In this document: piece after piece, positions 1 through 10,823 of the stretch
Numbering within the stretch: the first letter of the stretch is position 1
Layout: each line of letters opens with the position of its first letter
From: Neodiprion pinetum
Taxonomy: Eukaryota; Arthropoda; Insecta; Hymenoptera; Diprionidae
Direction of reading: 5' to 3'
DNA length: 64,000 bases
Assembly: GCF_021155775.2 (NCBI RefSeq)
Contig: NC_060235.2
Location: 13,045,193 to 13,109,192 of the forward strand
Notes under the pieces: generated by a model
The model's database searches: none
Told to the model about the DNA's origin: nothing
The model's input: only the letters and a program-made list of their open reading frames with translations
Program-made: the position numbers and the translations under genes

Positions 1-27
1 ATTAAGCTATGGGCGAATTTCTGTTGA

Positions 28-852
28 GAGACGGAAACAGACATTTACAAAGCGAGCGCGAACCGCATTCTCGAATTTCTGCAAATGAGATACGGTTCAG
101 GAGCCTCCTATGGCACATTAAACGCGACGCGATCGGCGATCTCGTTAATATCGACGAACGACATGACTAACGATCGGATTATCAGTAGATTTTTTAAAGG
201 GATTTTTCGGCTTAGACCAACGAAACCTCGATACGACGAAACATGGGACGTCGGCATCGTACTTACGTACATTGCGAACTTATATCCTCTCGAATCATTA
301 AACAATCAACAATTGTCAGAGAGATTAGTTACGCTGTTAGCTTTAGGTACGGCTCATCGAGTGCAAACTTTCTCGCTTATGAGACTTGACAATATTTCTC
401 ACTCGGCACAGGGCTTCGAGATAAGGATCTCGGACATCATTAAAACGTCGAGACCAGGGGCTTTCCAGCCACTTTTGTTATTGCCGTACTTTCGCGAACA
501 GCCTAGACTGTGCATAGCGAGCACGTTGAAGAGATATTTGGAAATAACAAAACCACTCAGAGGCGATTGCAGTAACGTACTGATCACTTCGAGAAAACCC
601 TTCAAATCGGCGAGTACCCAGACAATAAGTCGTTGGATCCGGTCAGTGTTGGCAAAGAGCGGCATAGGACCTGAGTTCACGGCGCACAGTACAAGGCACG
701 CGTCTACGTCGGCTGCCTTGGCAAAGGGGTTGGATATTAGCGCGATAAGAAATACCGCGGGCTGGTCAAAGGACTCGCAGGTATTTGCAAAGTATTATAA
801 TCGGCCGATTAAATCGGGCAGAAAAGACTTTGCAGCAACCGTGTTCTCATAA
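28..852 (+). CDS. Tyrosine recombinase (YR), probably 5'-truncated
   Basis: The predicted protein has the tyrosine-recombinase fold landmarks in order: an N-terminal helical SAM-like stretch (SYGTLNATRSAIS), the first catalytic Arg in GTAHRVQTFSL, the H-x-x-R box in TAHSTRHASTS, then GWSKDSQVFAKYYNR with the Trp of the fifth motif and a candidate nucleophilic Tyr. Such enzymes cut and join the circular DNA copy of DIRS-like elements into the genome without an integrase. The first ATG is at 85, but the frame is already open from 28 with recognisable SAM-like sequence, and an in-frame TGA lies at 25-27. The true start is therefore probably upstream of the window or the copy is interrupted there. 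The rest of the domain has no stops. Confidence 0.75.
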   Translation, partial: ETETDIYKASANRILEFLQMRYGSGASYGTLNATRSAISLISTNDMTNDRIISRFFKGIFRLRPTKPRYDETWDVGIVLTYIANLYPLESLNNQQLSERLVTLLALGTAHRVQTFSLMRLDNISHSAQGFEIRISDIIKTSRPGAFQPLLLLPYFREQPRLCIASTLKRYLEITKPLRGDCSNVLITSRKPFKSASTQTISRWIRSVLAKSGIGPEFTAHSTRHASTSAALAKGLDISAIRNTAGWSKDSQVFAKYYNRPIKSGRKDFAATVFS

Positions 853-1055
853 TATTTATAAGTTATTGCATAAGATATCATTAATTACATTTTGTTAGAA
901 TCGAAGTAAGCGAATAAAAAACCGCTGATTCTTGTTCTCGAGAGACCACTGGTCTCGATAAAAGTTACGTTTTTGTTGCCTGAGGCTGTTTAGAAAATAA
1001 TAAAATAATTTTTTTTCTGAACATCTACGATGTAATCTCGAAAACGAGACTCGTA

Positions 1056-1437
1056 ATATAATTAAACGATCAAACGAACTTACCTGTTGTGAAGTTCGAT
1101 CGTAATTATATGTAGAGTCTCGTTTGAGATGATTACATCCCACCCATTGAACGTTTTATTTCCGTTCGTTTCTATCATTCCCTCCCCCTTTATTTATTGA
1201 AATGTGTTTGTTTTATTATTTTCAATCCTTATGGAGTACTTTAAACAATATGACTTGGAGAAGGAACAACCGCAGCGCCAGGGGGCCAGGCGCTCTCTTT
1301 TTTTTTTATAAGCTCTGAATATTCGTGACACTAACGTGAAGTAGACGGTACTACGATGTAATCATCTCAAACGAGACTCTACATATAATTACGATCGAAC
1401 TTCACAACAGGTAAGTTCGTTTGATCGTTTAATTATA
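1056..1437. repeat. Inverted repeat pair at the DIRS-like 3' end
   Basis: Positions 1056-1138 and 1355-1437 are reverse complements over about 83 bp with few mismatches and are separated by about 216 bp. The outer arm ends exactly where satellite DNA starts. In DIRS elements terminal repeats of this kind guide formation of the circular intermediate; here the link is by analogy. The spacer contains a T-run and no ORF. Confidence 0.75.
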
Positions 1438-2663
1438 ATCCATGAAGTACATTAAATGGCATTTTTTGATTGAATGATATTATTATCATAATTATTGTGT
1501 GAGCGAATAATGAAGAAATGCGACGGATTTTTTCAACAATTATAGTCATTTTTGAGAAATTTATCGACTGTGAAAATTTTTTTTTCAACATTTTTCTTTT
1601 TTAGGAGGTGAATTCAAATATATAATATATATGAATGTGATATAGATAATAAATTTATTTGTGATTATTTTATTAAATTAATTATATATTTACGCGAATG
1701 ATACATTAATATAATTGAATATAAATGGGGGCAACTGAATTAAATGATTTAATAATATGAAAAATAATTTACCTCAATAATTAATTTTTCTGAAATTGAA
1801 GAATAATCAGCTTTGAAAAATCAAAAATATGAAATTAAATATTTAATTATATATCTATCTCTGTGTTTTCTTAAAACATTTCAATAAGTTCTGATCCATT
1901 CCATAATTGTTCCAAATTACAATCCATAAGCGACATTGAATGGCATTTTTTTAATGAATATCACTTTTATTCTGATTAATATGTGAGCAAACAATTGAAA
2001 AATATATAGAATTTTTTCAACAATGATATTTATTTTTGAAAATTTAATTAATGGTTGTTGTTTTTTTCCCAAAATTATTTTTTCAAAAGTAAATTAAAAA
2101 TTATAATATACTTAAATGAAATATACATAATAAATTTATTTATCATTTTTTTTTCTTTCAATTAATTATATATATATATATACAAATTATACATTATTGT
2201 AATTGAGTATAAATGGAGGCAATTGAATTAAATAATATGATGGTATAAAAAATAATTAATCTGCATTAATCATTTTTCTTGTATTCAAGAATAATTAATT
2301 TTGAAAAATTAAAAATCTGAAATCAAATAACTCATCATAAATCTATCTGTGTGTTTTCTTTAAACTTTTCAATAAGTTGTGTTCCATTGTATGAATGTTT
2401 CAAAGTACAATCCATGAAGTACATCAAATGGCATTTTTTTAATGATTTATATTTTCATTTCAATTAATATGTGAACAAATAATCAAAAAATATATAGGAT
2501 TCTTTTCGTAATTATATTTTTCTATAAAAAATTCAATTATTGTAATGAAATTTTTCGATAAAAATTCTTCTTTTTTCAAAAGTGAATTGAAAATTATAAT
2601 ATATTTAAATAAAATAGATACAATAAATTTATTCATCATTTTTTCCATTCAAATAATTATATA
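1438..2663 (+). repeat. About 485-bp satellite array, forward orientation
   Basis: The conserved box of the monomer recurs at about 1439, 1923 and 2410, giving spacings of 484 and 487 bp. Each monomer has a conserved stretch of about 100 bp (TCTGTATGTTTTCTTT, AAGTTCTAATCCATTGT, AATCCATAAAGTACATTAAA), more variable AT-rich DNA and a (TA)n tract. Short ORFs here are chance products of AT-rich sequence. Confidence 0.9.
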
Positions 2664-2667
2664 TATC

Positions 2668-4499
2668 TGTTACGCCCCGACGTACCGCCTTGGCGTAACT
2701 TTTTCAAAATTCCATTTCATTTCATTGCTTTAATTTCTTCAATGCACAGATATCATTTCATCAAAATCTCATATTCTAATAACGGCGAGTTCCACCCCTC
2801 CTGGCAAAAGTCATGCATAGACCAACAATGATCCCTAGTATAAGGTTCAAAATTGTTTCTTATAACTGGTACCAAGAACTGAGATAGGAGACTGCTGAAT
2901 TAGCATCAGTAGCGCTCAGACTGGAAATATCCCTCTTTTTAAGTTAAAACTATAATCAATAACTAGGATAAACCACTACCTTTAGAACCACCAAATTAAA
3001 ATAGATTACTCATTGGAATGTATGAATGAATGTGTGAACATTGCATGTAAATATCTTTTGTTCATATCTTCAATGTGTCACCGACGAGATTGAGAATCGT
3101 CGGAACACCGTCGAAGAGCGAGAAGTAACGCTGACCATGTGGATTTGTGCACCAGGAGGTCGCCCTCGCACCTCATTGGCTAATTACCGTTGTAACTAAT
3201 TACAACCGCAGCTCCTTGGACCCTCGGGCCCAAGAAGCCGCGTCTTTCGTCTGTCAAGTCGCGAAGTGCGTGGACGTAAGCCCGGATTAGCCCTCTCGAG
3301 CAAGAGTAGTGTTTGGAAAATCTTAATTGTGACCGGCCTAAAGTCTCGCACTAATTCGTCAAATTCGAGCATTCAGTTAATCTGTTAATTGCAAAGGACT
3401 CACTATCTTCTACATTTCCCTCTTTTCTGTTCTTTACTAAATCTCATCATTTCGCGAATAGACATTTTTATGATATTCCATTTTCCTTAGTTAAAATTGA
3501 GTTCGGCCCTGATTCAAGCGAATCAGGTAATCTTAAGTAAAAATAATAATAATTACACTATCATTTTTAATAAATAATCGTTCCAATCAATTTTAACTCA
3601 TCATCAAAATCAGAAAACAGACACTTTCAAACTTTCGATAACAAGATATCATTCTAAATTCACAAAGACTAAGTGACCAACGTTCAACGTCATTCGATTG
3701 ATCAACTCGTCCAAATTTGAGGTGAGGCCCCTGGTCCAGCATTCTACCGACGCAGACCGACACGATCCGACGGCTCTCAATCTCGTCGACCGATTCACCA
3801 AAAAGCTAAGTCAATCCGAGTGTTAATCTTCGAAATTAGACGAATTCTTGTTTCACCTTGATAATCAAAACTACTTCAGTAAATTCACAAAAACCAAGTC
3901 TAGAATTGGTGGCTAGCTTCACTACCCCCAATTTATTCGTACTTATGGTTTCCAAGAATCGACGAATAAGACTTAACAATTATATATATATAATCGATTT
4001 AAGATAATCTAAAAAGAGAGATACAATACAATAATCACGACCAGCTAGTTATAACCATCGTTCAGAGTAGATGTTCTTGGTATCAAATAATAATATCCTC
4101 TAGAATAGTATAACACATGATTTTTATAAACTTGAAGACTTTATAAATTGTTATTTTCGGCTCATACATATATATCATCATCACCATTGATTGTTACCCA
4201 ACATTTCAATTACCAAATCAAAATAGAATATATTTCATCTTTTACCAGTCAAATTATATTAATCATTTATTTTGAACGACCTTCTTCCTATTTTTATTAT
4301 TGTAATTGCCTCAACAATTTAAACAAACCTCACAGACCTGTACAGGTCTATAGCAGCATGATCCTACAAAATACCGGCTTATCGAAAGGTAGGTCTTTTC
4401 TTAGTTATAATTATTATTCATTGTCGTTACGTGGGAGCTAGATTATTCAATTAATCATCAACTACCACCGCTCAGTTTCACCCTCACCCCCACGTAACA
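2668..4499 (+). mobile_element. Long solo LTR (1.83 kb), copy 1
   Basis: The segment begins TGTTACG and ends CGTAACA, the TG...CA ends of an LTR, and is flanked on both sides by the 4-bp duplication TATC (2664-2667 and 4500-4503). It holds no convincing ORF and is non-coding throughout. A second copy of nearly the same length lies inverted at 19929-21753 with a different duplication (GTTT), so the two are independent insertions. A solo LTR left by recombination is the simplest reading; a small non-autonomous LTR-less element cannot be ruled out. Confidence 0.75.
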
Positions 4500-4503
4500 T
4501 ATC

Positions 4504-4934
4504 TACAAATTATACATTATCATAATTGAATATAAATGGGGGCAATTAAATTGAATAATTTGATGACATTGAAAATGACTAATCCGAATAAATCTTTTTT
4601 CTTGAATTGAAGAATAATTCATTTTCAACAATTAAAAATATGAACTTGAATAACTAATCATTCATCTATCTGTACGTTTTCATCAAACTTTTCAATAAGT
4701 TATAATTCATTGTGGAGATGTTCCAAATTGCAATCCATAAAGTACATTAAATGGCATTTTTCGATTGGATACTATCTTTATTATAATTAATATGTGAGCG
4801 AAAAATTGAAAAATATATAGAATTTTTCTAATGGTTATATTCATTTTCAAAAAATTTCATTTATGTGAAAATTTTTTTTTCAATTCTTTTTTTTCTAAAA
4901 GTTAATTAAAAATTATAATATATACAAATAGAAT
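4504..4934 (+). repeat. Satellite, forward orientation
   Basis: One monomer's worth of the satellite with its box at about 4733. The array resumes after the solo LTR in the same phase and is cut again by the non-LTR element at about 4935. Confidence 0.85.
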
Positions 4935-4949
4935 CAGACGTATGCCAAG

Positions 4950-6324
4950 ATGGCGGGCGATACGCACATCGTGCCGAGTAATGCGAAAACATTTAAGTGC
5001 CACTCGAATATGCCGGTCCCTAAAATCGTGATCTGCATACTATGTGAAAGTGTTTTTCATACTAATGACTTCAATCGATTAAATAAAAATGGTCCGGGCA
5101 AGTTTATTAGTGATATATTTGTTATATGCGCGGCACATCATGTGGACATTACTTCTAAAAGTCAGTTTGACAACATTGAGTTATGTGAAGATGCGCGCAA
5201 AATAATCGCACATGCCAAACTGTTTGAAAAGGATAAAGTAAAAGATGAGCTAAGTCAAAATATTTCCTTAAACAAGACTAGGGAGAGTATACTGTTAGAC
5301 GAGACGGTTATCGAAGACGAGCTGGCCATCCTCAGAGTTGAAAACGACCTACTAAAAGAAATAAATCAGGAACTAAAAGAAAAAAATGATCTGTCAAAAG
5401 AAATGGTAAATATCAAAAATAATAATAACCATAGTAATGTGGTTAGTTACGCGGATGTAACAAGGACTAACAAAGTCAACACAAGGAATATTATACCTAA
5501 TATAATAGTTAAAGCAAAAGATAATAACAACAACGACACTGTCAACCAAGTCAAGAACCAATTGCTGGGGGATATTGCTGTGCCGATTGAAAAACTACTT
5601 ACTAACAAGTCTGGTGAAGTCACCATCAAGTGTAAGAACAAAGAGGATGTAGACAGAACTACCGCTGTACTAAATAATAAGCTGAAAAACAACAACCAAG
5701 TTGAAGTGCAATCACTAAAGGCACCAAGAATCAAAATCTTGGATGTGCAAAATGACATGAATCTCGAGGACCTTACTGAGGACATCAAAAATAGGAACTC
5801 AGAGATGCTAAATGGTAATTTCTCATGAATAGGTGAATTTAAAAATGCATCAAAACAACGCACGGTTATACTTGAGGCCGCGCCTGAAATATACGGTATT
5901 ATTGTCAAGAATGAATACAAACTGTACATTGGATACCAATGTTGTAAAATTGTTGATGACATTAATTTAAACTTGTGTTTTAAGTGCGGGCGTCCTTAAT
6001 CACAGTGGTAAAAACTGTAAAAACGTGATGAAGTGTTTAAAGTGCTCCGGTGACCATGAAACTATTGACTGTAAATCTGACATTATTAAGTCTGTAAATT
6101 GCGAATTCTATAATGATAAATATAAGCAAAAGAAATGTACAAATCATCGTCCAAACGACACCGCTAAGTGTGAATACATTAAATTTAAACTACAAAAACT
6201 AATGAACACGACTGATTATCCAACCTCACCTAGAATACCAAAATTCTTAGGTAGGTTGCCTGACCAGAAAAAAAGAAGCCTCGACATCGACCAACGCGTA
6301 ATAATTACACATATCAATGGCTAA
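4950..6324 (+). pseudogene. Non-LTR ORF1 (gag-like, zinc knuckles), disrupted
   Basis: The ORF starts at an ATG in a good initiation context (CCAAGATGGC). The N-terminus has a Cys-x2-Cys...Cys...His arrangement resembling a PHD-type finger (residues about 25-60). A Lys/Glu-rich predicted coiled coil follows (about 120-165), then an RNA-binding-like domain (about 185-280) and finally CCHC knuckles (CFKCGRP and CLKCSGDHETIDC near 5970-6075). A TGA at 5826-5828 and a frameshift near 5995 break it. The stop at 6322 overlaps the ORF2 start by 8 nt, which suggests coupled reinitiation in the intact element. The product would coat element RNA and escort it. Confidence 0.75.
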
Positions 6325-8623
6325 CAACGATACTTACATTACAAGTATAGAAAAACAATGTAACTGCCTAAGCAAATTAAACCAGGCCTCAGTGTCCAAA
6401 AATGTAATAATCTTACATGTTAACGTGAGAAGCCTAAATGCTAACCATCAGAATTTAGAAATTTTAATAAACAATTTACACACGAAGCCGGACGTTATTG
6501 TTTGTACCGAGACATGGAAGCTAGAATATTACAAGTATTATAAGCTCGACGACTATACTATATACTATAGCCACGGGAATATCAACAAGGCGGACGGTGT
6601 AGTGATATACGTCAAATCTACAATATCTCACACAACAACAAATGAAAATATAGGTCCATGTAATGTATTGTCGGTTATGTTGAGAATTAGAAATAATATG
6701 TCTTTTAAAATAACAGGTATATATAGATGTCATGATATTAATGTAGATAATTTTAATGTTGAAATGAAAGAATATCTAATTATAAACAAAAATGTTAAAC
6801 ATCATTGCATCGTTGGCGATTTTAACATTAACCTGCTCAAAGCAGACTTTATTGCTGAACAGTTTCTTGAGACTATGTTAGGATCTGGTTATGTTAACTG
6901 TTTCAGTGACATTACTAGACCTAACAGTCTTGAGGGTTCATGTATTGATAATATGTTTATTAAATCCAAAATAGCAAGAACAAATTCTTTTACATACACT
7001 AATGCTTTTACAGATCACTATCCAATTTTTTTAACAATAAACTTTCAAAGAGAAAATAACACTAAAGCTCCAAAAACTATCATAAACTACAACAAACTCA
7101 AAATTATAGTTGATAAAATTGATTTTAATTACATATTTGATATACAAGACCCAAACACAGCAATAGAGGCGTTAATAAATGAAATTCAAACTTTAATAAG
7201 AGACTCAACACGTAAAATAAAATCAAATAAACATATAAATAAAAGTAAAATTAGTGTCCATAGAAAAAAATGGATAACTAAGGGTATAGTTAAGTCATGT
7301 AACACTAAAGAAATGTTGTATAACGTCTGGAAGCTTGATAAGAATAATACTAAACTTAAAAACGATTATAAAACCTATTGTAAAATCCTAACTAGTGTAA
7401 TGACTCGTGCTAAAAGAAACTATGACGCAGAACAAGTCAATAAAAGCAGCGGCGACAGCAAAAAATTATGGCAATACTTAAATAATAAACTGGGAAGAAA
7501 CAATAAAGCAGACTATGATGTTAAATATTTAATTTATCAGAATAAAGAAATAACTGATAATAGAGAGATGGCCGATGCTTTTGTTGATTTTTTCAGCAGT
7601 ATAGGGCTAAACTTAGCTAGTAAAATAAATCTAGATAAAAAGAGCGAAGGTAGGGCATCTGATTTAGTAGAAAACAATTGTAAGTCTATATTCATACGGC
7701 CTACAGATCCTGGTGAAATATTTAATACGATTAAAAATTTAAAAGATAAACCAGGTGGTCTGGATGATATTAACAGTAAAGTTTTGAAGACTATAAGTAC
7801 ACGCTATTAGCAAACCTCTAGAACATATTTTCAACTTAAGCATAAGCAAAGGTATCTAGCCACGCGCTTTAAAATCTGCAGTCGTTGTACCCTTTTACAA
7901 AAGTGGAGAACACTGTGAGCCTAGTAACTATCGACCGATATCATTAATATCTAACTTAGCAAAAGTTTTCGAGAAACTAATACATCATCGTTTATCGGAC
8001 TTTATAACTGAATGTAACATAATTTCTGAGAGACAATTTGGTTTTTTGAAAAATAGAAGCGCAAGTGATGCTCATGCAGACCTTGTTCAGTATATATATG
8101 ACAACCTAAACTCTGATAAACGAACAATTATTACGTTTCTGGATTTAGCCAAGGCATTTGACACTGTTAATCACGTCATATTATTAAATAAGCTTGAAAG
8201 ATATGGTATAAGAGGTGTTGCTAATAACTTGATTAAAGACTCCTTAAATAATGGAGTGAAAACAGTGAAATACAAAGGGTCTTATAGTAAATCTGAGAAT
8301 GTAAAAATTGGTGTTCCACAAGGAACTATACTGGGCCCACTATTATTCTTAATGTTCATTAATGACATTTTTAGAGTTGTAGACAAAAAATACTTATTAT
8401 CATATGCAGACGACACTGCTGTTCGGTGTTCAGGAGACAAATGGGACGAAGTGCAAAAGGACATGAATAACATGTTAAAAATAATCAGCGACTGGTGAAA
8501 TAATAACCAGTTGACACTAAATGTTGATAAAACTGTTTATCTAACTTTTTCCTGTTATAGTGATTCTACTCCAAAGACTATAATCTCTCTATCTAATAAA
8601 AAAGTTTCAAACAAATGAACGTA

Positions 8624-8698
8624 GAAAAAGATTATAATAACAATAGTAAAAAAAGATTATAATAACAATAGTAAAAAAAGATTATAATAACAATAGTA
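8624..8698 (+). repeat. Three-copy 25-bp tandem repeat in the Helitron
   Basis: Three near-identical units built on AAGATTATAATAACAATAGT with A-runs between them lie just inside the Helitron 5' end. No function is apparent. Confidence 0.85.
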
Positions 8699-8838
8699 TA
8701 CGCATGAAGTTGGCGGTGGGGTGAGATCCCGAAAACAAAACAAAAAGCATCTAGCAAACCCTTTGACAGCTGTCATCGGCTGTTTATGACAGTCTTTGAC
8801 AAATATCTTTATAGGTATCTGTTTCTGACGCGCAAAAA

Positions 8839-9267
8839 ATGAACATGCAAACGAAAATTATCAAGATGATTCCCGACAGGAATTGTCTTTTTCGCGCGTT
8901 GGCGTATTGTGTATACGGCACTCAAGATCGACACGCAGAGGTGAGACTGAGTATCGTTCCAAATATAGTGGATAATTGGTCTACATTTGCGGGTTTTATT
9001 ACAGGTAATGAGTCAAACGGTGCTGTGATTAGGTGACCTGGTGATTACAAATCACATATGAATAAAAATGCAATATATGCAGCTGCGGATATTTTTAAGA
9101 TATGTTTAATCGTGTATCGCGAAGAACAAATTCATCCACACCGGATCGGATCACAAAATGGAACACAATTCTCGCTACTTTTCACCAGCGACGGAGACAG
9201 TGGACACTTTGATGTCTTGCAGAACCAAAATAAAATTCAGATAGTGAGTAATAAGTATGAAAAGTAA
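8839..9267 (+). pseudogene. OTU-family cysteine protease-like domain, one in-frame stop
   Basis: Two halves in the same frame form one OTU-like domain. The N-terminal half has the catalytic Cys box (DRNCLFRALAYCVYG, usually D-G-N-C-x-x-R), then EVR and a W..F segment. The C-terminal half has YAAADIFKICLIVY and ends with GHFDVL, which holds the expected catalytic His. A single TGA at 9034-9036 separates the halves. OTU proteins remove ubiquitin; related domains are known as parts of some animal Helitron/Helentron proteins, so this may be a remnant of the transposon's own protein or a captured gene. The same frame stays largely open with few stops to about 9800 (low-complexity, Lys/Gln-rich). 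Confidence 0.7.
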
Positions 9268-9824
9268 CAATCAAATAATAGTAAATCTAAATATATCACC
9301 AAACAGTCAAAAGGACAGCCAGGATTTACGATGACAATGGAGAAAGGAGGAGTTTCAAGCAGCAGACAAGGCGATGAAGATGGTGGATGGTCGGAAGTAT
9401 CACAAAGGAAAAAGGAAAATAAAATTTTAAGTGCGAAGAACCAAATAAGCCAGAGAATAATAATAAACAAATATTCCTATAACCAGGCAAGAGGACGACC
9501 ATGATCGATGTTGACCACAAGAGAAAGAGGTGTTTTACGAAGTGAACAGCAACATAAATATAGAGAAAAAAATAATATAAAGAAGGTGATTTTGGAGAAT
9601 AACGGGCAGAGCAGTAGCAAAAATAATTCAGCAAGTCAAGGAGATAGATAGATATCAATAGAGAAGGAACACCAATTTTCAACCAACGAATGGAAGCTTA
9701 GATTGATGGAAAAAAGAAAAGTAAGCACAGAAGGAATTGAAGTGGACAGCAAGTGCAGGACCTGTCATTAAATCAACATGAAGGAATTCGCCTGTCTACT
9801 AGACAATGCGTAAGGAAATAGTGA

Positions 9825-9904
9825 GGCGCGCAGCGCCGAGTGCCCGAGGCGCGTAGCGCCGAGATGGGGTTGGCGCGCGAAGCGCGCAGGGGCGAAGCCC
9901 CTAG
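9825..9904 (+). other. Cluster of GC-rich hairpins at the Helitron 3' end
   Basis: Four short perfect hairpins follow one another: GGCGCGCAGCGCC (9825-9837), GGCGCGTAGCGCC (9848-9860), GCGCGCGAAGCGCGC (9873-9887) and GGGGCGAAGCCCC (9889-9901). The last one directly precedes CTAG|T and fits the termination hairpin of Helitrons. The GC content contrasts sharply with the AT-rich surroundings. Confidence 0.85.
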
Positions 9905-10823
9905 TTAGCATAAATAATAAAACAATTAAGGCAGTAAATAGCTGTAAGTATCTTGGTATTTACATTGACAGATGTTTGAAGTGGGATATACATATACAAG
10001 AGTTAATTAAAGAAGTCAGATACTTCCAATTTCTCGTGTATAAATTAAGTTATTTCATGGAAAAAAATGTTCTGAGAATTCTCTACCATACACTTTTCGA
10101 AAGTACAATTAACTATGGTATCATAGCGTGGGGTGGAGCATATAATAATTCAATTAAGCCACTTTTTAGCTTACAAAAAAGAATATTAAAGAAAATAAGA
10201 GTAGATGATAAAATAATACTGAACATCAAACAACATTTCGTCTTAAATAGTTTAACAAAATACTTTAATTTTTGTAGGCAAAAATACAATAACTACGACG
10301 GTAGATCCAGACATAAGTTAATACAAGGACCCAAAGTCACTAAAACTAAGTTCTGCAGCAGTCCTTTACACACTGCAATTAAATTTTTCAATCTGTTACC
10401 AAACGAAATTAAGAATTTACCTATATTGACCAAGTCAATTACATATAAATTGAAAAAATGGTTGATCGGCCACCCTGAGCATCTATCACCGCTTTAGTAG
10501 AATATATCCGTCTTTCACTTTATTTGTAAAATTTAATCCTCTAATTATTTAAAAATCTTATGAAACATGAACTAATGGCATATCCATGCTTTTCGCTCAA
10601 TTAAATGTACAAACTGTATGATTTTTCTTAATTTTAAAATTAAATTTAAAATCGTTGAACTGGCATATATGTTAGATTATATGCCTTTTCACTCTTCCCG
10701 AGCCTATGCACAGGAAACTTTAAGTTACCTCTATAGGACTATAAATGTACTTTTGTATATTACTTCTGTATATTATGTATATTTATATTTTCTTGGGAAT
10801 AAATAAATAAATAAAAAAAAAAA

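Larger units (their letters stand above)
1..1437 (+). mobile_element. DIRS-like tyrosine-recombinase retrotransposon, 3' part
   Basis: The window opens inside a mobile element. It holds the tyrosine recombinase gene followed by about 580 bp of non-coding DNA that ends in a pair of inverted repeats (1056-1138 and 1355-1437), after which the satellite begins abruptly. A recombinase followed by complementary terminal repeats is the layout known for DIRS/PAT-type retrotransposons. The reverse transcriptase part would lie to the left of the window, so the class assignment rests on the recombinase and the repeats only. A Crypton-like or other recombinase element is the alternative. Confidence 0.6.
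8584..9904 (+). mobile_element. Non-autonomous Helitron carrying an OTU-like gene
   Basis: The insert starts TCTCTCTA and ends with a GC-rich hairpin (GGGGCGAAGCCCC, 9889-9901) followed by CTAG. It sits between an A (8583) and a T (9905), with no target duplication. These are the hallmarks of Helitron ends: 5'-TC, 3' hairpin plus CTRR, insertion at A|T. Taking it out restores the ORF2 reading frame of the host retrotransposon precisely, which fixes both borders. It has no Rep or helicase domain, so it would depend on an autonomous relative. It carries an OTU-like ORF and a 25-bp tandem repeat. Confidence 0.85.
6317..10497 (+). pseudogene. Non-LTR ORF2 (AP endonuclease + reverse transcriptase), disrupted
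   Basis: The ORF2 protein nicks the target DNA and copies the RNA onto it. Visible parts are the endonuclease (VNVRSLNANHQN, TETWK, VGDFNINLL, TDHYPIF; residues about 30-240), the RT fingers (EPSNYRPISLISN in another frame, 7900-7960), the palm (FLDLAKAFDTVNH, GVPQGTILGPLLF, catalytic YADD near 8400) and a C-terminal domain (CKYLGIYID, AWGGAY) at 9905-10497. Damage seen: TAG at 7808-7810, a frame change near 7803, a second TAG near 7856, TGA at 8496-8498, and the Helitron insertion at 8584-9904. Removing the Helitron rejoins the frame exactly. Intact length would be roughly 950 residues. Confidence 0.85.
4935..10823 (+). mobile_element. CR1/Jockey-type non-LTR retrotransposon, broken and hit by a Helitron
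   Basis: A two-ORF non-LTR element: a gag-like ORF1 with a zinc knuckle, an ORF2 with an AP-endonuclease and a reverse transcriptase, and a 3' tail of AATAAATAAATAAA plus an A-run ending at about 10823. Satellite sequence borders both ends. Without the 1,321-bp Helitron inside ORF2 the element is about 4.6 kb. Both ORFs carry stops and frameshifts, so this copy is dead. The clade name is inferred from motif style; a phylogeny would be needed to fix it. Confidence 0.85.

Noticed and set aside
2460..2733. Short ORFs on both strands in the satellite
   Set aside because: They occur in AT-rich repeated DNA, are not conserved from monomer to monomer and show no domain.
9034..9036. Recoding (selenocysteine) of the TGA in the OTU-like ORF
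   Set aside because: The element shows other decay, and no SECIS-like structure is apparent; a mutation is simpler.
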